Positions 25,312 through 28,240 of a stretch of 28,240 nucleotides of DNA are shown piece by piece. Origin of the DNA: Candidatus Bathyarchaeota archaeon BA1 (lineage in GTDB: Archaea; Thermoproteota; Bathyarchaeia; Bathyarchaeales; Bathyarchaeaceae); contig LIHJ01000016.1 of the NCBI GenBank assembly GCA_001399805.1, positions 1 through 28,240 on the forward strand. Reading direction: 5' to 3'. The notes below the pieces were generated by a model, which saw nothing but the letters and a program-made list of their open reading frames with translations, was not told the DNA's origin and searched no databases. The first letter of the stretch is position 1. The number at the start of each line of letters is the position of its first letter. Both the position numbers and the translations under genes were made by a program.

Positions 25312-25464
25312 TCAGATGTACTTGTCTAATGGGCCTTTTATTTTTGGCTTGTATTTTTCGCATATGCTGTCTTCTGGGTTTATGTAGCGTTTGTTCTGGT
25401 GGCACCAGTACTTGTCTTCGGATGTGAAGTAGTCTATGAAGCGGCAGTCCCTGCACTTAGCCAC
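25312..25464 (-). CDS. Small Cys-rich protein (possible zinc binder), start uncertain
   Basis: From the GTG at 25462-25464 the frame gives 50 residues with KCRDCRFIDYFTSEDKYWCH and PEDSICEKYKPKIKGPL: four Cys in a CxxC...C...C pattern, like a small zinc ribbon. The same frame stays open upstream to about 25547 and includes ICPRWKRVKACPSNFASVV, adding two more Cys, but lacks an ATG. Either an unusual start or a frameshift near the ATG at about 25554 is possible. It is tail-to-tail with the Cys-rich ORF on the plus strand. Confidence 0.5.
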   Translation of the reverse strand: MAKCRDCRFIDYFTSEDKYWCHQNKRYINPEDSICEKYKPKIKGPLDKYI

Positions 25465-25569
25465 TAATACCACTGAAGCAAAGTTTGAGGGACAGGCTTT
25501 AACACGTTTCCATCTTGGACATATGAATCTGGAATATGGGTTTGTGCTTCATAACCCGTAGAGCGCGCA

Positions 25570-25579
25570 TTAATATATA
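25570..25579 (+). promoter_or_regulatory. TATA box of the ParB-like gene
   Basis: TTAATATATA puts the expected transcription start near 25600, just ahead of the TTG at 25598 and ATG at 25613. Confidence 0.4.
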
Positions 25580-25597
25580 CTAAAAATCTTATAGATT

Positions 25598-26047
25598 TTG
25601 AATGTGGGCTTGATGGCTAAAGTATTCATGATGAAACTCAAGGAGATACAACCCAGTCAGCTATACATTAGTTCTGAAAAGCTGTCTGAAGTAATGAAAA
25701 CGTTTGACCCCAACAAGCCTGAGTCAATGGAACCTATACCAATCAAGAAACTTGAAAATGAAGTTATCTTCGTGGATGGTCACACAAGGGCCTTTGCCGC
25801 CTTCCTACATAGCTTTTCCGAAGTTCCCGTATATTGGGAAGATGAGGAACTTGACTGGGATGCTTACGAGATCTGTGTGGAATGGTGTAAGAAAGAAAGG
25901 ATTCACACGATAGGAGACTTGAAAAATAGAGTTGTGCATCAGAAGGATTATGAAATACTATGGTGTAGACGTTGCGAGAAAATGCAACAGGAACTGGAAG
26001 CAAAAAGAGAACGGATGCGCTCCCACGAAGAGTCCAAAACCGCTTAG
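25598..26047 (+). CDS. ParB/sulfiredoxin-superfamily domain protein
   Basis: This protein has up to 149 residues. MKLKEIQPSQLYISSEKLSE and then PIPIKKLENEVIFVDGHTRA followed by FAAFL reproduce the ParB/Srx fold pattern, in which 'DGHxR' lines the nucleotide-binding pocket. In partition ParB proteins this domain binds CTP; relatives on mobile elements can be nucleases or kinases. There is no HTH DNA-binding domain after it, only a helical, charged tail with a CRRC motif, so it is not a classical partition ParB, and no ParA is near. The start at ATG 25613 is preferred over TTG 25598 (upstream promoter AT-box). Confidence 0.6.
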   Translation: MNVGLMAKVFMMKLKEIQPSQLYISSEKLSEVMKTFDPNKPESMEPIPIKKLENEVIFVDGHTRAFAAFLHSFSEVPVYWEDEELDWDAYEICVEWCKKERIHTIGDLKNRVVHQKDYEILWCRRCEKMQQELEAKRERMRSHEESKTA

Positions 26048-26200
26048 CAAAAAGGTTTTGGCTGGACATGTTGGTGGCATGCCAAAAACCATCTTTATTT
26101 AAGGAGAAGGTTTTCAATAAGCGTCATAAGCAGGTCATTTAACCGCAAAGCATCATCGCACACGTTAAGCTTATTTGAAAAGAAAACAACCATATGGGCT

Positions 26201-26971
26201 ATGGAAATCTATAGACATCCACTCTATTATGAAATTGCGTTCAGCTTTTTTGACCCAAAAGAGCAGGTTGACTGTTTTGAGAGAATAATCGAAGAGTTTA
26301 GTAAGATAAAGGTTAAACGTTTTCTCGATATAGCATGCGGTCCAAGCCTGCAGCTGAGGGAGATCGCAAAAAGAGGTTACGAAGCAGTTGGGTTAGATTT
26401 GAGCGGTGAGGTGCTGGCGTATTTACGTCAGAAGGCAAAGGAAGAAGGTGTAAGAATAGAGACCATACATGCAGACATGTATAACTTTAGGCTAAAGCGT
26501 AAAGTGGACTTCGCTTTCATAATGATGGGCTCATTAAATGCAGAATCCAATGACCAGTTTTTAAGCCATTTAGACTCTGTGGCATATTCCCTGAAGAGCG
26601 GAGGTCTTTACTTTATTCAGAACAAAGCTGTGGACTGGACAAGGGATGAGGAGCAGAGCTGGACTATGGAAAGAAATGGAATAACGGTGAAAACAACATT
26701 CAACACTCGGTGGAAAGACGTAATCAACCAGATTTATACAGAAAAAATTACGCTTGAGGTAAATGATCATGGGCGACTACTAAAGTTTGAGGATGAAGAG
26801 GATTTAAAGTTCATTTTTCCACAAGAATTCAAAGCGCTTATAAGGCTTAACGGAAAATTCGAGTTCTTAGGCTGGTGGGAAGGAACCGAAAGCACATGGT
26901 ATCTGGATAGGCCACTTGAAAAAGCTAAAACTCCAAGCAACATTAACATGGTGCTTTTAAGAAAAAATTAG
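26201..26971 (+). CDS. Class I SAM-dependent methyltransferase
   Basis: This 256-residue Rossmann-fold methyltransferase has motif I FLDIACGPSLQLREIAKRG (about 41-59), motif II EAVGLDLSGE with Asp66 for the SAM ribose, ETIHADMYNF (motif III Asp) and DFAFIMMGSLN (motif IV). The C-terminal half is a beta-rich extension resembling small-molecule methyltransferases of archaea. There is no NPPY or DPPY motif, so DNA adenine or cytosine methylation is not supported. The substrate is unknown. It lies 150 bp after the ParB-like gene on the same strand inside the element. Confidence 0.85.
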   Translation: MEIYRHPLYYEIAFSFFDPKEQVDCFERIIEEFSKIKVKRFLDIACGPSLQLREIAKRGYEAVGLDLSGEVLAYLRQKAKEEGVRIETIHADMYNFRLKRKVDFAFIMMGSLNAESNDQFLSHLDSVAYSLKSGGLYFIQNKAVDWTRDEEQSWTMERNGITVKTTFNTRWKDVINQIYTEKITLEVNDHGRLLKFEDEEDLKFIFPQEFKALIRLNGKFEFLGWWEGTESTWYLDRPLEKAKTPSNINMVLLRKN

Positions 26972-27121
26972 TTTTCTGCTCATCACCGACTGAGCCACCA
27001 ACCATAGAGGGTTCTAAGCTGTGACAACTCAGGCGGAAGCGATGTTTAAACAATTCTGAAGCTTCAATTTGAAGAATCTTAAATATCTGGTTGAAAGACA
27101 TACAATTTGTGGTGTGACGTT

Positions 27122-27253
27122 TTGACCGAAGAGGATCTCACTGACTGGCATGAATTTTCAACAGTCACCATTCCAATTATACTCACAATAATCACACTTA
27201 TTACGGTCGTATTAATAAGAAAGCCAGAACTTATTAGAATCATTAGGAAATGA
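27122..27253 (+). CDS. Single-TM microprotein
   Basis: This is a 43-residue ORF from a TTG: an acidic N-terminus (TEEDLTDWHEF), one hydrophobic helix (TIPIILTIITLITVVLI), then a basic tail (RKPELIRIIRK). The charge arrangement predicts an N-out, C-in membrane peptide. GGTG lies 8-11 bases upstream of the start. Small membrane peptides of this type occur in archaeal viruses and plasmids, but no family is recognised. The clean TM plus charge design makes it more than a random frame. Confidence 0.45.
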   Translation: MTEEDLTDWHEFSTVTIPIILTIITLITVVLIRKPELIRIIRK

Positions 27254-27308
27254 TGTTAACTGATTTTACCGCTTTAACTCAATGTTGAGGGTGAGCGATG
27301 TAGCAAAC

Positions 27309-27465
27309 CTATTTAGCTGTGGACTTTTGTGTTACGAGGTTTAGCTTTTCAGCATATTGTAGAAACGCTATGTAGGGTTTCGCTTTGCCCCAGCTTTCTG
27401 CAGACACTATCCAATATCTCTTTGTGCTGAGGGCTTAGAACGACTCTGACAATGCATTTCTTCAT
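27309..27465 (-). pseudogene. Ribbon-helix-helix (CopG-like) DNA-binding protein, frameshifted
   Basis: The ATG at 27463-27465 opens MKKCIVRVVLSPQHKEILDS followed by VCRKLGQSE, an N-terminal beta strand and helix A as in RHH proteins. This frame ends after 38 codons. A shift near 27384-27392 restores AFLQYAEKLNLVTQKSTAK, the second helix and tail, ending at 27309. The joined size is about 52 residues, right for the family. RHH regulators are typical of archaeal plasmids and viruses and control copy number or integrase genes. It is probably inactive here unless the shift is an artefact. Confidence 0.55.
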
Positions 27466-27560
27466 TATAACTTCACGGTTTGGAATGCCTAATAAAGAAA
27501 GGCGATTCAAAAATAAAGACTTGCTCCTTACCGACGGTCAATTTCGATGTGTGTGACGTA

Positions 27561-27597
27561 AAAAACGTAGGGGGTCGTGAAAAAGATAGAGGGGTAT
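27561..27597 (+). repeat. Dispersed GT-rich motif, copy 2 (copy 1 at 1411-1450, minus strand)
   Basis: AAAAAACGTAGGGGG is identical to the minus-strand copy at 1450-1411. A second GGGGTATC follows about 20 bases later in both. The core shares 15 consecutive bases; the rest is an imperfect match. Confidence 0.45.
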
Positions 27598-27630
27598 CGT
27601 TTGAGTGTTTAGAATACATAAGTTATTCTT

Positions 27631-28072
27631 GTTGAGCTTATCTAATAAGCGCAACCTTAGCGCGCGCGACCGCCACCATGAGAGCTAAGGACCCAATAGG
27701 GTGTGTACGCACCTACCGATGTGCACCGTAGAGGGCGAAATTCGAATCCGAGTTTACCTCTCCCTGGGAGAGGTACTGCAACGTTGCAGTATTCTAAAAC
27801 GAGCCCTTATGAATCATTCATAAAAACGCGATGGTTCAGAACCGATGTCAGAATCTGACAAAATACCTTCAAGCCAGTCTTTTCCCCCGGGAAAAATTGC
27901 AGAAAAAAGAATTCTTTTTTCAACATGCGAGAAGGCTCAGGGACCCGCTGCTACTTCACTGACAAGTTATTTATAAATAAGTTGCCAATGGATTTCCCCG
28001 GGGGAAAATATAGAGTCTTGGGCTGAAGAGTGAATGCAACCGAGACTATGGCGGAGTACATAAGGCATGTAC
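27631..28072. repeat. Dense array of different palindromes, non-coding
   Basis: Successive dyads, arms given: GTTG-a-GCTTAT/ATAAGC-g-CAAC (27631-27655); CCTTAGC/GCTAAGG (27655-27690); ACCC/GGGT (27691-27702); TACCTCTCCC/GGGAGAGGTA around one T (27755-27775); TACTGCAAC/GTTGCAGTA, perfect (27774-27791); TTATGAAT/ATTCATAA (27807-27823); GGTTC/GAACC (27833-27843); TGTCAGA/TCTGACA (27846-27860); TTTTCCC/GGGAAAA (about 27880-27895); GAAAAAAGAA/TTCTTTTTTC, perfect (27902-27921); TTATTTA/TAAATAA (27967-27980); TTTCCCC/GGGGAAA (27993-28007); GTACAT/ATGTAC (28056-28072). No ORF is credible here. Confidence 0.85.
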
Positions 28073-28109
28073 GTCGCAAAACAGAAAAAAAGGGGAGTTT
28101 GCGGGAGTA

Positions 28110-28159
28110 TAGCACAAGGAAAATCCCAATCTGCTAGATTTTGGCGCAATCCTTTAGTT
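28110..28159 (+). repeat. Right attachment repeat (attR)
   Basis: This is the second copy of the mat 3'-end sequence in direct orientation: TAGCACAAGGAAAA then TCCCAATCTGCTAGATTTTG. Compared with the left copy it lacks one A in the A run, has C for T before TAG, and diverges more after position 28142. Confidence 0.75.
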
Positions 28160-28240
28160 CTGGAGACATCACACGTTACCATCCCTTATCATCCTCGAAT
28201 GAAAGATTTTTCATCGACCCCTTATTTTCAAAGGCCAAGT

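Larger units (their letters stand above)
23048..28159. mobile_element. Integrated element inserted at the 3' end of mat
   Basis: The element is bounded by an imperfect direct repeat of about 50 bp (23048-23098 and 28110-28159). A tyrosine recombinase gene lies just inside the left repeat. The interior is AT-richer than the flanking core genes and holds small membrane, Cys-rich, ParB-like, methyltransferase and ribbon-helix-helix genes plus long non-coding dyad-rich segments. About 5.1 kb separate the repeats. The integrase is frameshifted and the right repeat has diverged, so the element may be fixed. No replication gene is recognised. Confidence 0.7.

Noticed and set aside
26201..26971. DNA methyltransferase of a restriction-modification system
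   Set aside because: There is no DPPY/NPPY or PC catalytic motif, and no endonuclease gene alongside.
27661..27668. CGCGCGCG run as a Z-DNA site
   Set aside because: Eight bases are too short to claim more than part of the loop between the CCTTAGC/GCTAAGG arms.
27731..27760. T-loop-like TTCGAATCC suggesting a third tRNA
   Set aside because: The flanking bases do not pair as a T stem, and no acceptor or anticodon arm is found within 100 bp on either strand.
27967..28182. Minus-strand ORF of 71 codons at the right end of the element
   Set aside because: It runs across several palindromes and the att repeat and has no recognisable composition; it is a by-product of the repeat-rich DNA.
23048..28240. 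CRISPR array as an explanation for the repeated dyads
   Set aside because: The dyads all differ in sequence; there is no constant repeat with regular unique spacers and no cas gene.

Overview
The window reads as a chromosomal segment of an uncultured archaeon. I would place it in Thermoproteota, most likely a Bathyarchaeia-like lineage. That placement is inference, made without database searches. The evidence for an archaeon is direct: an archaeal-type methionine adenosyltransferase, an archaeal/eukaryal class-1 release factor (aRF1), an archaeal UMP kinase, a GAN/RecJ-like DHH phosphoesterase, a stand-alone LigD phosphoesterase domain, TATA boxes about 25 nt upstream of start codons (leaderless style), and two tRNA genes that fold properly only if a non-canonical intron is removed.

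Layout. 1-1258: tail of an ABC ATPase followed by a frameshifted ABC-2 permease. 1299-2474: gene fragments, tRNA-Leu(CAA) and a small helical protein. 2535-8491: core genes, namely a deoxyribosyltransferase-like protein, UMP kinase, MBL-fold hydrolase, valyl-tRNA synthetase and aRF1. 8764-11688: accessory stretch with a GNAT-like remnant, a VapBC toxin-antitoxin pair, tRNA-Ala(GGC), an AT-rich glycosyltransferase-like gene and a winged-helix protein. 11740-17162: Y-family DNA polymerase, a broken thioredoxin-like gene, an M3 oligopeptidase and a large M28-type peptidase. 17437-20820: broken HEPN/PaREP1-like gene, LigD-type phosphoesterase, DHH phosphoesterase, and broken thioredoxin-like and GNAT genes. 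20891-23076: a two-TM protein, then an HTH-CBS regulator divergent from mat.

23048-28159 looks like an integrated element. An imperfect direct repeat of about 50 bp covers the last codons of mat at one end and recurs at 28110-28159. A frameshifted tyrosine recombinase sits just inside the left repeat. The cargo is a four-TM protein, two Cys-rich small ORFs that meet tail to tail, a ParB/sulfiredoxin-like protein, a SAM methyltransferase, a one-TM microprotein and a broken ribbon-helix-helix gene. The right end (27631-28072) is non-coding and packed with more than a dozen different, near-perfect dyad symmetries. I regard this array as the most unusual thing in the window.

A second theme is decay. 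At least seven accessory genes carry single-base frameshifts, most of them next to homopolymers, while every long housekeeping gene is intact. That pattern fits pseudogenisation better than evenly spread sequencing error, but only reads can settle it.
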